From NCBI RefSeq assembly GCF_002087335.1, contig NZ_MWVJ01000042.1:1-34026 (forward strand): a stretch of DNA of 34,026 nt, read 5' to 3'. Under the pieces are notes generated by a model. That model searched no databases. It saw nothing but the letters and a program-made list of their open reading frames with translations, and was not told the DNA's origin. The stretch comes from Pseudophaeobacter leonis (GTDB lineage: Bacteria > Pseudomonadota > Alphaproteobacteria > Rhodobacterales > Rhodobacteraceae). This document shows positions 25,056 to 34,026 of this stretch, in pieces (position 1 is the stretch's first letter; each line of letters starts with the position of its first letter). A program made the position numbers and the translations under genes.

Positions 25056-27335
25056 ATGACAACCGCTTTGCGCATTCACCCGGCGATCGGCATTTCCCGT
25101 GTTGGCAACTCGCCTGACTATATCATCTCGCCCGAAACCTCGGCTGGTATGCCCGCGACTGACGGATCTTCCGTGTCAGGAGGGTTGCCGATCAAGCCGG
25201 GGACCGAGGCCCAGCATATCTCCGACCAGGATCTGCGTGACAGTGAAGGGCGGCTAAAGCCGCACGCGCAGCGGTTTCGGATTTTTGCCTATAATGAGGA
25301 TCCCACCAGCTATCCCTATACCGGCACGGTGTCAGAGATTTGCATCGGCAGTGTGTGGACGGCCAAACCGTCGAGAGCATCACCTGGCAGGTGCATATGG
25401 CCAATAAAAAGGCAAATAACTGGATCATTCCGGAAAATCCTTCGGCAAATACGGATTGGAATAACGGCGTCGGGGGTATGGCGCATTACGCCAATGGCGA
25501 AACGCCGAATGTGCGCAACGGCGATTTTGACAAATCGACATATCCCGTTGAGCTGAACGCCAATGAATGGGGCGCAGGAACTGACCCCGCAGATGTCGAC
25601 ATGTCGGATCCTGCCCGGTTGACCAAACTGGTGATTGATGCGGGACCCAAAACCCTGAACTCCAGCGCCAGTGGCCGGGTCGAGTTCGATGACGGGGCCT
25701 GCAGCTATATCACGGCGGATGGATCGGTTGCGTCAGTTGCCTATCCGCAGCTTTGGCCGGCCACGAATTTTTCAACGCTGTTCACCCCAAATAACTCAAA
25801 CCTGGGCACAATGGGCGCAATGGAGACCGATGCGCAGGGGCGGCTGCTGGTTGTTGGCTCTCCGGGCTATGCGGCCAGTTGGATGATCGGTGAAAACAAC
25901 CCCGGTGGCAGTGTCGACCAGCCTCCAGCCTGGTCGCCGGGCACCAAGGATGAGCCCTTTCCGCCCCCGGCGCTTGACCAGCCTTTTCCCCTTTGGAGTG
26001 ATATCGACAATGATGGCTGGCTGGATGATGCGGGCGACGGGCCGATTACGGCCGCGCTGCACTTTTCAGATGGCAGCAGCCGACTGATTGATGTTCCGGC
26101 CTGGTGTATCTGTGCCGATCCTGCCTATGCGCCGCAGGTGCGCAACATCGTCACCATCTGGGACGAGGTCTATAATGCCTGGCTGCGGGCACCAGAGCTG
26201 GCGCTTGCGCCCGATATCTATGATACTACCACGCAGCAGTATAATACGCAGTATGAGGCCGCCTTTGAGCAGGACGTCTGGACCATGTTCCGGGCCTCGC
26301 ATTTGCAGATGTTCACCACCGACCTCAACGCCAAGGCTATTGGCTCGCATCAACGTATCAACGATGTTACGGCCAGCGATGATCCGGCGACCTATCTGAA
26401 TGTAAAGAACTTTATCCGTAACCCAAATACCGGAGAGGGCAATAACCTCGAGGTCGGAGCCCCCTTGATGCCGCTGGCGCTTGGCGATACTGGCGGCAGC
26501 TTTCTGACTGTCACCCATACGCAGTATTTCTTTTTGAACCAGTGGTATGCAGGGACCTACAATGACAGCAAAGAAGCGCTGACAGCGGGAGAGCTTTTGG
26601 ACAAGAACACCCTGTCCAATTTGCTGGGCGGCCGGTTCAGCCCGGGCATTGATCTGACCGTTGTGGTGCGCGATGCCTATCTTTACAATCAGGACTTGGA
26701 CATCGCCCAGCGTGGGGAGTTTCCGCATTGGCGCCAAGGCGCTGGACTATTCCGCAGCAACCTCGGCCCCGTTTCTGGGGGTCGGCTACACACCCAACCG
26801 GACAGAGAAAAACCCGGTTGAGCCAGGTGATCTGTGCAAGTTCATGGCGCTGCCCTGGCACACGGACTACAACTCCTGCGCCACTCATTTGCCGTCGCCA
26901 AACCCGGCCCCCGGGGACAATCCAGCCATTGTGGCACGCAACACGACCCTGTTCTGGTCCTGGCCCGCGCAGCGGCCTGTGTCCGTCTATACCTATGAGG
27001 ACTATGTAGGAAACGGCAGCACCTTTTACGCCGAGCAGCGCTTTTCAGTGCGCGGAACGGGGACGCAGTGGGTGGCAGGAAACCCGGACCCTGAATACAG
27101 TGTCGGGGCCGAAAGCGTCGGCCGCTATCAGGATCGCATCAATATTGTGACCCATTGGTTTGATATCGGTGTTGTGATGCAGGGCCCCGCGATTGAAGGG
27201 TTTAGTGGCGACAATACCGATTTGTTCCTTGAGGTGGAGAGCCTGCTCACCGGCCCCTCTGACTGGTCACAGCCCTGGCCAATCCAGACAACGGATAAGG
27301 TCTTTCCCGAGCCTGCAAATCCGAAAAAGGGATGA
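25056..27335 (+). pseudogene. lodA: LodA-like quinoprotein amino-acid oxidase, two frameshifts
   Basis: LodA (L-lysine epsilon-oxidase) and GoxA use cysteine tryptophylquinone and make hydrogen peroxide. The N-terminus RIHPAIGISRVGNSPDYIISPE is diagnostic, and the region GGRFSPGID, FLGVGYTPNR and MALPWHTDY follows in family order. The reading frame breaks twice: a base appears lost near 25350 (SEICIGSV joins VDGQTVESITW), and a C gained at 26723-26724 (GEF joins RIGAKALDY). Corrected length is 759 aa, close to the 726 of Marinomonas LodA. The Trp of MALPW (residue 601) matches the quinone Trp. A Cys before GGRFSPGID is missing; the nearest is Cys594. The start follows AGGAG, and the end overlaps lodB in ATGA. 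Substrate uncertain. Confidence 0.85.
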
Positions 27336-28542
27336 CAGGCCTTCAGTTTGAGGTCGCCATCATTGGCGGCGGCCCTGCGGGAAGCGCCGCCGCCCTTGCT
27401 CTGCAACAGCGCGGTGTGACGTCGATTTGCATCGTTGAGCCTTCGGATTTCACCCAAGCAAGAGTGGGGGAGACGATCCCTCCTGATGCCAATTTGGTGC
27501 TCTCGCAGCTGGGGGTTGATCAGGCCTTTGCGCGGCAGGATCACCTGCCGTGTTACGGCAGTCATTCCCTTTGGGGCAGCCACCGGCTGGGGCACAACGA
27601 CTTTTTGACCTCGCCTTATGGGACGGGCTGGCATCTGGATCGGGTCCGGTTCGACAAAATGCTGTTGGATCAGGCGGTTGCAGGCGGGGGGCTGCGGATC
27701 ACCGCGCATTGCGCTTTTGTTGCGTACAGGGAGGCCGGATCACAAGCGTCACGGCGGGGGGGCAGCAGATCCGGGCGGGCGTGTTTATTGATGCGACGGG
27801 CCGCAGGGCTGTTTTGTTACGCGCGCTGGCAGGCACCCAGGGTTTTGATGACGGGCAGTTTAGTGGCAGGCAGTTTGATAACAGGCGGTTTGATAACCGC
27901 CAGTTTAATGATCGGCAGACGGTGATCTGGGCGAGATTTGGCTTGCCCGGGGTTGAGTCTGGTGCTGAGTTTGGGGCTGGGTTTGGCAATTCCACCTGGC
28001 TCGAGGCGGCACCAAATGGCTGGTGGTACGCGGCCGAGGTCCCCGGCCGCGCGGCTGTCGTCGCACTGGGCACCGACCCAAAGCTCGCCAAAGCCGGCGG
28101 TGTCTACAAAGTACACAGCTGGGCCGCAGCTTTGTCTGGCACTGCTTTGATCGCTCCCCGCCTGAAACAGGCGAGGCTGTTGCCCGTCAGCTTTCGGATT
28201 ACCGCGTCGTATTCCTACCGGGCTGCGCGGGTTGTGGGAGAGAACTGGCTGGCGGTAGGTGATGCGGCCTGCGCCTTTGACCCGTTGTCCTCTGCAGGCA
28301 TCTACAAGGCTCTGGTGAATGGCCAGGAGGCCGCGCGGGCCATATGTGACGGGTACCGGGAGGCCTACGCAAACCGCATCCATCAGGATTATGAGACCTA
28401 TCTGATCAAACGGGCTGAGCTGTATCAGGCTGAACAGCGCTGGGCAAAGAGTGCGTTTTGGGCACAACGGCAGGGGAGGGCGCAGGGGGAGGCGCAGGGG
28501 CATCGGTCAGTCTCGCCTAAGGAAATGTCAACTCTGGCGTGA
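27332..28542 (+). pseudogene. lodB: LodB-like flavoprotein, quinone-cofactor maturation partner, one frameshift
   Basis: LodB-type FAD proteins are needed to build the tryptophylquinone of LodA. FAD-binding marks are EVAIIGGGPAGSAAALAL at the N-terminus and GDAACAFDPLSSAGIYKAL later, as in the halogenase/geranylgeranyl reductase-like superfamily. The frame fails near 27730 (VAYR joins GGRITSVTAGGQQIRAG after one missing G); corrected length is 403 aa. An in-frame array of five 15-bp units (27841-27915) inserts a QFDNR-like pentapeptide repeat at about residues 170-195, and a Gly/Gln-rich tail (RQGRAQGEAQG) suggests further local expansion. It starts inside the lodA stop (ATGA), so the two are coupled. 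Confidence 0.85.
27841..27915 (+). repeat. In-frame 15-bp tandem repeat inside lodB, five units
   Basis: Units begin at 27841, 27856, 27871, 27886 and 27901. The middle ones share CAGTTTGATAACAGG with few changes. They encode five-residue repeats (GFDDG, QFSGR, QFDNR, RFDNR, QFNDR). Since 15 is a multiple of three, copy changes keep frame. Confidence 0.9.
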
Positions 28543-28560
28543 TGGCCTTTGTCAGCGCTG

Positions 28561-28578
28561 AGGGGCGGGCGAGCCCCT
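28561..28578 (+). terminator. Possible terminator after lodB
   Basis: Short stem AGGGGC / GCCCCT with a 6-base loop, followed by GCTTTACAG, 18 bases after the lodB stop. The stem is short and the U-run minimal. Confidence 0.35.
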
Positions 28579-28845
28579 GCTTTACAGCTCTAGGTCGCAA
28601 GGCTGCATCCGCAGTCCATGATGGCTTTGCGTCATTGAAACGGGGTCTTATGGCCGCAATGCGCGAGGTAAGCTTTATCTGACTTGGAGGTGGGCCGTAA
28701 TCACTATAAAAGCGAGTGAAGACCTCGACCTGTAGAAGGAGGCGCTGAGCTATTTTCGGGGGCCTGCGTCTTGGGTTGTTAATAAGGTTGTAGCCAAGCT
28801 GTAAAAACGTCTTGGTTCAAGCCCTTGAATAAGATTAAGGTGAGG
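28579..28845. other. Non-coding stretch before the receiver gene
   Basis: Part of the 337-base gap between lodB and the receiver-domain gene. I see no convincing gene; it probably carries the receiver promoter in its AT-rich last 80 bases, but no clear -35/-10 pair can be named. Confidence 0.4.
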
Positions 28846-28887
28846 ATGAACAACAATTTTAGCGGAGCTTTTTCCGGAGATGCCTGA
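28846..28887 (+). other. 13-codon upstream ORF overlapping the receiver start
   Basis: ATG directly behind AAGGTGAGG, encoding MNNNFSGAFSGDA and ending at TGA 28885-28887, a few bases inside the receiver gene in another frame. It may couple or modulate translation of that gene. It could also be chance. Confidence 0.35.
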
Positions 28888-29299
28888 GCAAAAACTCTAT
28901 ATTGCGGATGATAATTCCGAATTTGCCGATTATCTCACCACGGTAGCCGTACGTCTTGGGTGGACGGTAGAGGTCTGTAAAAACGGGAATGAACTGCTTG
29001 AGCTATTGCTTGGCGAAGGTGGACCCGCAGTTGTTCTGGTTGATATCAATATGCCAGAAAAAGACGGTATCGAAGTCATCGAAGGGCTTTCCGAAATCGA
29101 CCGCCCGCTGCGCTTTAGGTTCATGACCGGCGGTGCGGATGCGCCGATGCTGGCGGCAAAACTGATGGCCCGCGCCAGAAACCTGTCGGTTGGACGTAAC
29201 CTGTATAAACCCATTCCGATGGAGACCCTGAAACGGGTGCTCACTGAAGAATGGGAGGAGCTCCTGGTTATGGGCTCGTCCTCTAATCTCCCCGCCTGA
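28880..29299 (+). CDS. Stand-alone response-regulator receiver protein
   Basis: 139 aa, a receiver domain only. The acidic pair IADDN (10-11), phospho-acceptor Asp55 (VLVDINMP), switch Thr83 (FMTGG) and Lys110 (LYKPIP) are all present, so it should be phosphorylated. With no output domain it would act by protein contact or as a phosphate relay or sink. It converges on a membrane hybrid kinase across a repeat array; the kinase may be its partner (inference). GGAG touches the ATG directly and another GGAG is 12 bases away, so initiation may rely on the overlapping 13-codon ORF. The stop codon is part of the first 16-bp repeat unit. Confidence 0.9.
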   Translation: MPEQKLYIADDNSEFADYLTTVAVRLGWTVEVCKNGNELLELLLGEGGPAVVLVDINMPEKDGIEVIEGLSEIDRPLRFRFMTGGADAPMLAAKLMARARNLSVGRNLYKPIPMETLKRVLTEEWEELLVMGSSSNLPA

Positions 29300-29390
29300 G
29301 CCCCTGTAATCCTGAGCCTCTGTTGCCCTGAGCATATGAGACCCTGAGTATCTGCGGCCCTGAGTATCTGCGGCCCTGAGCATCTGTGAT
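29295..29390. repeat. Six tandem copies of a 16-bp unit (CCTGAG array)
   Basis: Units start at 29295, 29311, 29327, 29343, 29359 and 29375. All begin CCTGAG; the fourth and fifth are identical (CCTGAGTATCTGCGGC) and the others differ at a few positions. The first unit supplies the stop codon of the receiver gene. The array occupies nearly the whole gap between two convergent genes. No inverted symmetry or spacer structure is seen, so it is not a CRISPR. Confidence 0.95.
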
Positions 29391-29416
29391 CCAGGGGGCT
29401 GGGGGGCAAAGGCCGC

Positions 29417-31567
29417 TCAGTGTCCAAGCGCTTTGTTGATTGCCGCCACGAGATCTGTGCGTTGCACCGGCTTCATCAGGCGGATGTCCTCTGGGCGCAA
29501 GCCATTGCCATGCACTGTGGCCTCGCTGGCATAACCGGACATAAAGATCACCGGCAGGTCGGGGCTCTTGGCGCGTAGCGCAGACGACAGGGTTGTGCCA
29601 AGAAGCTTACCTGGCATGACGATATCCGTGAGCAAAAGGTCATAATTGGGATCTGCATCAAAAATCACCTTTGCCGCATCTCCCGAACTGGCCGGGGTGA
29701 CCGCATAGCCGGCCTTCTGCAGAGATTGGACCACCACCTCGAGCACCGCCGCGTCGTCTTCGGCCACCAGAATACGGCGTCCCTTGTCTGTGGAAACCTC
29801 CGGCAGGGTCTCAGTTTTAGCTGCAGTTTCAGCTACCGGCCCGGGCTGCTGCTCTGCTGCCGCGACCTGGAAGTAAAGCTTGAATGTGGTGCCCTGACCC
29901 GGCTCGGAATACACCTGGACCGTGCCATTGGACTGCCGCATGAAGCCATGAACCATAGACAGGCCAAGGCCGGAATTGTTGCCGGTCGCCTTGGTGGAAA
30001 AGAACGGTTCAAAGATCTCAGCCTTGTTTTCTGCCGGAATGCCTTCGCCTGTGTCGCTCACCGCCAGCATCACATAGCGCCCGGGTTCCAGCTCTTCCTG
30101 GTGTGTATCGAGGTAGCTGCCATCAATGTGGATATTGCGCGTTTCAACGGTCAGCTTACCCCCCTCAGGCATGGCGTCCTGTGCATTGATGATGAGATTC
30201 AGCAGGGCGCTTTCAGTCGAGCTCAGATCTGCTTCAACCGGCCAAAGATCCTTTGGGAGGGAGGTTTTCACTGAAATGGTTGCGGGCAATGTCCGGCTGA
30301 TCCAGTTTTTGGTTTCCTTCACCACCTCGTTGATGTCGATGGCGCTGGGCTCAAGGCTGGCTTTGCGGGCAAAGGCCAGCATATTGCGGGTCAGATCGGC
30401 GCCACGCAGGGTCGATGTGATGCTGCTGTCGATCAGCTTTCTGTGCTGCTCGTCAGGGCAGTCTTCGCGCAACAGCTCCAGATTGCCCAGGGTGACGGCC
30501 AGCAGGTTGTTGAAGTCATGGGCCACGCCCCCCGTGAGTTTGCCAACCGCTTCGAGTTTTTGCGAGACGGCGAGCTGCAACAGAAGCTTCTCGTGTTCTT
30601 TCAGCTCTGCCTTGCGGGCGGAGATTTCCACCACACTGGCCCGGATAAGTTTCCGGTCAAAGGGCGGCAGGCGCGCCAGTGAAATCTCGCAGTCCAGCAT
30701 CTGGCCGTTTTTATTGGTGAGCTGCCATTCAAAGACCGGAAATTCACCATTGAGGGCCTGCTCAACATAGATGGCAACAGTCTCATTTGAATGGGATCCA
30801 TCGGCTTGCAGCGCAGGGCTGATATCCCTTGGGTAAATGGTTTCCATCAGCTCGTCACGACTATAGCCAAGGATCGCTTCAGCGCGGCTGTTGGTGGTGG
30901 TGAACTTGCCCAGCCCCATGTCAAAAATCATGATCGCTTCTGGGGCATATTCCACCAGGGCCAGCATTTGCTCATGTTGCCTGAGGAGTTTGAGGTTTGA
31001 GGTTTCCCACTGTTGGCGCAGATTTTCCGTCAGTGTAATGCAGGCAATGCCGCAAAAAAGCAGGGCTGTCCCCATCACCAGCCAGTTGCGCCCACTTGCC
31101 GAGAGGGTGCCCATAAGGTCGATCTTGGGCTGTAGAAGGCCGGTCGCATACAATGAGCCAAGAATGAGGGGGACCAAGAGCACGACGGCCAGGGTCAGAT
31201 AGGCGCCCCGCTTACCAAACAATGCGCCAGTGATCATCGGTATGGTTAGCAAGATAAGCCAGCCGGCCGACGACAGGCCAAGAAAGGTGATACCGGTGAC
31301 CGCTGCCAGAAACAGGCCGAACAAAAAGAGCAGGACGCGTTTGGCATAGTGATCGGCGCCGGGCAAGACAAAGTGAGGCGCAACACAGAAAATCAAAAAC
31401 CCCGGCAGGGCGTATTTCAGCAGGGGATCAAAGGGGATCGGTCTGAGTGCAGCTGCGCAAAATCCCAGGCAAATGGCAATCGAGAAAAAGTAAAACATCC
31501 TCTTGGATGTTTTCCGTAATAACCCGGCATGCGCCTCTCTGGCGCGCAGGATCGAATCGTCCGGCAT
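29417..31567 (-). CDS. Membrane hybrid sensor histidine kinase with PAS and receiver
   Basis: 716 aa from ATG 31567, preceded by AGGGGAAG; upstream in-frame sequence lacks a site. Five to six transmembrane helices (about 25-180) form the input region, then PAS (about 195-320), HisKA with His350 in [13 protein letters not shown], HATPase (N-box [11 protein letters not shown]1 DTGEGIP, G2 GLGLSM), and a C-terminal receiver (AEDD; phospho-acceptor Asp648 in LLLTDIVMP; Lys699). The [19 protein letters not shown] block is the type found in CckA-like and related hybrid kinases; the membrane domain is larger than in CckA, so I would not call it CckA. Signal and target unknown; the convergent receiver is a candidate partner. 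Confidence 0.92.
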   Translation of the reverse strand: MPDDSILRAREAHAGLLRKTSKRMFYFFSIAICLGFCAAALRPIPFDPLLKYALPGFLIFCVAPHFVLPGADHYAKRVLLFLFGLFLAAVTGITFLGLSSAGWLILLTIPMITGALFGKRGAYLTLAVVLLVPLILGSLYATGLLQPKIDLMGTLSASGRNWLVMGTALLFCGIACITLTENLRQQWETSNLKLLRQHEQMLALVEYAPEAIMIFDMGLGKFTTTNSRAEAILGYSRDELMETIYPRDISPALQADGSHSNETVAIYVEQALNGEFPVFEWQLTNKNGQMLDCEISLARLPPFDRKLIRASVVEISARKAELKEHEKLLLQLAVSQKLEAVGKLTGGVAHDFNNLLAVTLGNLELLREDCPDEQHRKLIDSSITSTLRGADLTRNMLAFARKASLEPSAIDINEVVKETKNWISRTLPATISVKTSLPKDLWPVEADLSSTESALLNLIINAQDAMPEGGKLTVETRNIHIDGSYLDTHQEELEPGRYVMLAVSDTGEGIPAENKAEIFEPFFSTKATGNNSGLGLSMVHGFMRQSNGTVQVYSEPGQGTTFKLYFQVAAAEQQPGPVAETAAKTETLPEVSTDKGRRILVAEDDAAVLEVVVQSLQKAGYAVTPASSGDAAKVIFDADPNYDLLLTDIVMPGKLLGTTLSSALRAKSPDLPVIFMSGYASEATVHGNGLRPEDIRLMKPVQRTDLVAAINKALGH

Positions 31568-31744
31568 GGTCTTCCCCTGTTCCAATTGCAGCCTCAATAT
31601 TTGCCTTGGAAGGGCTAAGGAACATTTGAGCAATTGGCTGTAATTTGAGGCAGTTACAGGGGGTGATCAAGCGCAAACTTGGCGTCGGCCTGCATTGGTC
31701 GTGTATCGAACTAATGTTATGAATATGAATATGAAGGGGTTAGG

Positions 31745-32191
31745 TCAGAATCCATGCATGCGCTTGGCCCATTGATAGGCGACCACCAACCCCTTCATGC
31801 GCGGCAGTAGAAAAAGGGACGATACGATGGTCACGGCAGACATCAGCAAGGCCAGGGTCAGTGGCTCGGGCCGAAAGTTTACATAAAGGATATGCAGGGC
31901 AAACCCGAGAATATGTCCCACAATCAGAATGGTCAGATAGGCGGGGCCATCATCGGCGCGGTTGTGATGCAGCTCCTGGCCGCAGTTGGCACAGCTGTGG
32001 TTTACCTTGAGATACCTGTGCAGCAGTTTTCCCTTGCCACAGTTCGGGCACCGGAGCCGCAAGCCGTGTAAAATCGCCGGTTTGATCGCACGCGGGCGTG
32101 GTTGCCCGGACACCGGGGCTTGTGCTGCAATGGCTTCGCGCAAACTGGCTTTGTGCAGGCTGGCGTCCTGGCCTGTTTCGGTATGGGGCAT
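31745..32191 (-). CDS. DUF983 family membrane protein
   Basis: 148 aa from ATG 32191 (AGGAG eight bases upstream). The family pattern is clear: LRCPNCGKGKLLHRYLK, then CANCGQELHHNRADDGPAYL with four cysteines suited to a zinc site, followed by two transmembrane helices (ILIVGHILGFALHILYV and LALLMSAVTIVSSLFLLP). DUF983 proteins are common in Alphaproteobacteria; function is not established. It is divergent from the MocR-type gene, sharing a 186-base promoter region. Confidence 0.88.
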   Translation of the reverse strand: MPHTETGQDASLHKASLREAIAAQAPVSGQPRPRAIKPAILHGLRLRCPNCGKGKLLHRYLKVNHSCANCGQELHHNRADDGPAYLTILIVGHILGFALHILYVNFRPEPLTLALLMSAVTIVSSLFLLPRMKGLVVAYQWAKRMHGF

Positions 32192-32377
32192 GGTCGCGAC
32201 TCCTGATTTCCGGGGGTCTGTAAGTTGTTTCGCCATTGATTGCAAACAATAATGAAACAATTATGTTGGATTGCGCCGATATTTGAGGCTGTTCCGGGGC
32301 AAGCCTATAGGTCATGTGCGCGTCTTGTGCGCGTCTTGGGATGGGCCGTGCCAGGGAATGTTGGGGGGAGAGACCCG

Positions 32378-33766
32378 TTGAAACAATGGAACCCAACACT
32401 CCGGGCCTCGGGTAAGCCGCGCTATGTGGGGATTGCTGATGCCATTCGTGCTGACATCACATCAGGCCAGCTAAAGCCAGGCGACCGGTTGCCGCCGCAA
32501 CGAAGCGTGGCGCAGGATCTGGGGGTGGATTTTTCCACAGTGTCGCGCGGCTATGCCGAAGCGGTGCGGCGCGGCGACATCGAGAGCTTTGTCGGTCGCG
32601 GCACCTTTGTGCGCCAGCCTGAGACATCACAAGATGCGGGCATTGGCACAGAACACCCTGACCCACGCCGGAGCCTGGAAGAGGATCCGATGATGAACAT
32701 GCCGCCTGAGCCGGATGACCCGGCGCTGATTGCCCGCATGTCGCAGGGGCTGTCGCATGTGGCTGCCAATTTGGTGCCGCTGCTGCGCTATCAGTCGGTG
32801 CGAGGCTGCGCTGCGGACCGTGAGAACGCCCACCTCTGGATGCAGCAAAACGGACTGGAGTTTGCCGCAGACCGCCTGGCAATCACTCCGGGGGCACATG
32901 CCAGCATCTACGCCATCCTGACCCTGCTCAGCGCGCCGGGACAGACCGTATTGTGTGAAGCCCTGACCTATCCCGGCATCCGTTCGATCGCGGCCCGTTT
33001 GGGCCTGCGGTTGGTGGGGGTTGCCGGTGACAGCGAGGGGCTGCATCCTGAGGCCCTTGAGAGGGCGATCACCGAGCACAGGCCCGCGGCTCTGTACCTC
33101 AATCCAACCCTGCAGAACCCGACCACTGGCACCATGACACAGAGCCGCCGTCAGGTCATTGCGGCTGTTTTGCAAAAGCACGATCTGCAGCTGATCGAGG
33201 ATGACGCCTATTGCTTTGTCGCATCCGATGCACCGCCGCCGATTGCCAGCCAGCTGCCAGATCTGGCCTGGCACGTCGCCGGGATTTCCAAATGTTTTGG
33301 CGCCGGTCTGCGCCTGGCCTATACCACGGTGCCGCTGCGCGCCGAGATGGGGCAATTTTCCCAGGCGCTGCGCAGCATCAATGTGATGGCCTCTCCTTTG
33401 AGCCTGGCGCTTCTGGGGCGCTGGATCGAGGATGGCACCGCGCGTGAGATTCAGGCCTTTGTGCGGCGGGCGGCGGCGGAGCGGCAGGCCATGGCCTGCG
33501 AAATTCTGCAGGGCTGTTGCGTCACAACTGCGCCAGAGGCCTTTAATCTCGGGATTGAGTTGCCCCGTGGCACCAACCGGGCCGAGGTCATGGGCCGTAT
33601 GGCCAACCGCCAGATTGGCATCATGCCCAGTGATGCGTTTTCGGTCTCTTCCCATCCCGGTGAGGCTCTGCGGGTCTGTCTGGGAGGCCCCATCAGCCTG
33701 ACACAGCTGCGCGACGATCTCGTGGCGTTGCGTGATGCAATCCTGCGCAAGGATTGGCTGGGGTGA
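32378..33766 (+). CDS. MocR-type GntR/aminotransferase-like regulator
   Basis: 462 aa. The start is TTG 32378, set by GGGGGGAG seven bases upstream; the earlier in-frame ATG at 32240 has no site and unconvincing sequence. The N-terminal GntR winged helix (RYVGIADAIRADITSGQLKP to RGTFVRQ, about 15-80) is fused to a class I aminotransferase-like domain with NPT (242-244), IEDDAY (about 274-279) and the PLP Lys305 in GISKCFGAGLRL. Such regulators sense PLP or an amino compound and often control a neighbouring transporter or enzyme. The EamA transporter gene 50 bases downstream is a plausible target or operon mate, and DUF983 is divergent. PdxR, GabR and TauR are related types; which one applies cannot be told. 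Confidence 0.9.
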   Translation: MKQWNPTLRASGKPRYVGIADAIRADITSGQLKPGDRLPPQRSVAQDLGVDFSTVSRGYAEAVRRGDIESFVGRGTFVRQPETSQDAGIGTEHPDPRRSLEEDPMMNMPPEPDDPALIARMSQGLSHVAANLVPLLRYQSVRGCAADRENAHLWMQQNGLEFAADRLAITPGAHASIYAILTLLSAPGQTVLCEALTYPGIRSIAARLGLRLVGVAGDSEGLHPEALERAITEHRPAALYLNPTLQNPTTGTMTQSRRQVIAAVLQKHDLQLIEDDAYCFVASDAPPPIASQLPDLAWHVAGISKCFGAGLRLAYTTVPLRAEMGQFSQALRSINVMASPLSLALLGRWIEDGTAREIQAFVRRAAAERQAMACEILQGCCVTTAPEAFNLGIELPRGTNRAEVMGRMANRQIGIMPSDAFSVSSHPGEALRVCLGGPISLTQLRDDLVALRDAILRKDWLG

Positions 33767-33816
33767 CCCCGCTCGATTTAGCCCCAATGCATTTAGGACC
33801 AACACTATGACGCCCA

Positions 33817-34026
33817 ATGTTTCTGCGCTTACCCTTGGCACGGTGGGTGCTGGCGATGACCCTGATCGTGATTGGCGATGCGGCCGGCAAGACCCTGACG
33901 GCCGAGGGCTTTAGCCCCTTCTTTGTCGCCTGGTCCCGTTTCGCGCTGGCGGCGGTGGGGTTTTTGCCCTTTTGTGGTTTAACCCGGGCTGAGCTGTGGT
34001 CGCTGCTGGACTGGCGGGTCATTTTG
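33817..34026 (+). CDS. EamA/DMT-type transporter, N-terminal part (runs off the window)
   Basis: 70 codons without stop, cut by the window edge. It shows a first transmembrane helix (LARWVLAMTLIVIGDAAGKTL) and a second with the SPFFVAWSRFALAAVGFLPF motif typical of EamA drug/metabolite transporters. The start ATG 33817 is the only one after an in-frame stop at 33808; no strong ribosome site is seen. It lies 50 bases after the MocR-type regulator in the same direction, a common arrangement in which the regulator controls the exporter. Confidence 0.8.
   Translation, partial: MFLRLPLARWVLAMTLIVIGDAAGKTLTAEGFSPFFVAWSRFALAAVGFLPFCGLTRAELWSLLDWRVIL

Noticed and set aside
29295..29390. 16-bp array as a CRISPR
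   Set aside because: Units are directly adjacent with no spacers, and no cas genes are present.
32627..33841. Minus-strand ORF of 404 codons opposite the MocR gene
   Set aside because: Mirror-frame artefact of a clear GntR/aminotransferase gene in high-GC DNA.

Overview
The window looks like a chromosomal segment of a marine alphaproteobacterium of the Roseobacter group (Rhodobacteraceae). This is inferred from the moderately high GC content, codon use, and gene types: MocR and Lrp regulators, an orphan RTX protein, LodA/LodB, DUF983 and hybrid histidine kinases. I saw no rRNA, tRNA, insertion sequence, prophage or CRISPR array.

Layout. 0.1-2.5 kb (minus): aromatic/aspartate-type aminotransferase, a 33-codon small ORF before it, and a zinc alcohol dehydrogenase, with an Lrp/AsnC regulator divergent at 2.7-3.1 kb. 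3.3-10.7 kb (plus): a tightly packed cassette of three very large, mostly helical proteins of unknown function (484, 915 and about 1037 aa). The third is split by a one-base frameshift. This is the best candidate for an undescribed system. 10.8-12.4 kb (minus): a PAS-HisKA-HATPase-REC hybrid kinase. 12.9-13.8 kb (minus): a MYG1-family protein. 14.0-15.5 kb: TetR regulator divergent from a PNPOx-family protein, with three copies of one operator-like motif and a 7-codon ORF between them. 15.7-20.0 kb (minus): an RND efflux operon whose permease is frameshifted. 20.4-22.7 kb (minus): an RTX calcium-binding protein. 23.6-28.5 kb (plus): a CXXCH haem protein, a LodA-like quinoprotein oxidase and its LodB flavoprotein partner, all three interrupted by single-base frameshifts. 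28.9-31.6 kb: a stand-alone receiver and a membrane hybrid kinase, convergent across a 16-bp tandem repeat array. 31.7-34.0 kb: DUF983 protein, MocR regulator, and the start of an EamA transporter.

Two features cut across the window. First, there are at least six one-base indels in long genes (about 9.87, 15.98, 24.26, 25.35, 26.72 and 27.73 kb; possibly a seventh at 12.67 kb). Undoing each restores one protein, of family-typical length where the family is known. This fits draft-quality sequence better than six independent gene deaths, but biology is not excluded for the clustered cytochrome-lodA-lodB region. Second, short tandem arrays with 5-, 10-, 14-, 15- and 16-bp units occur at gene ends, between genes and inside lodB, pointing to frequent slippage or repeat expansion.
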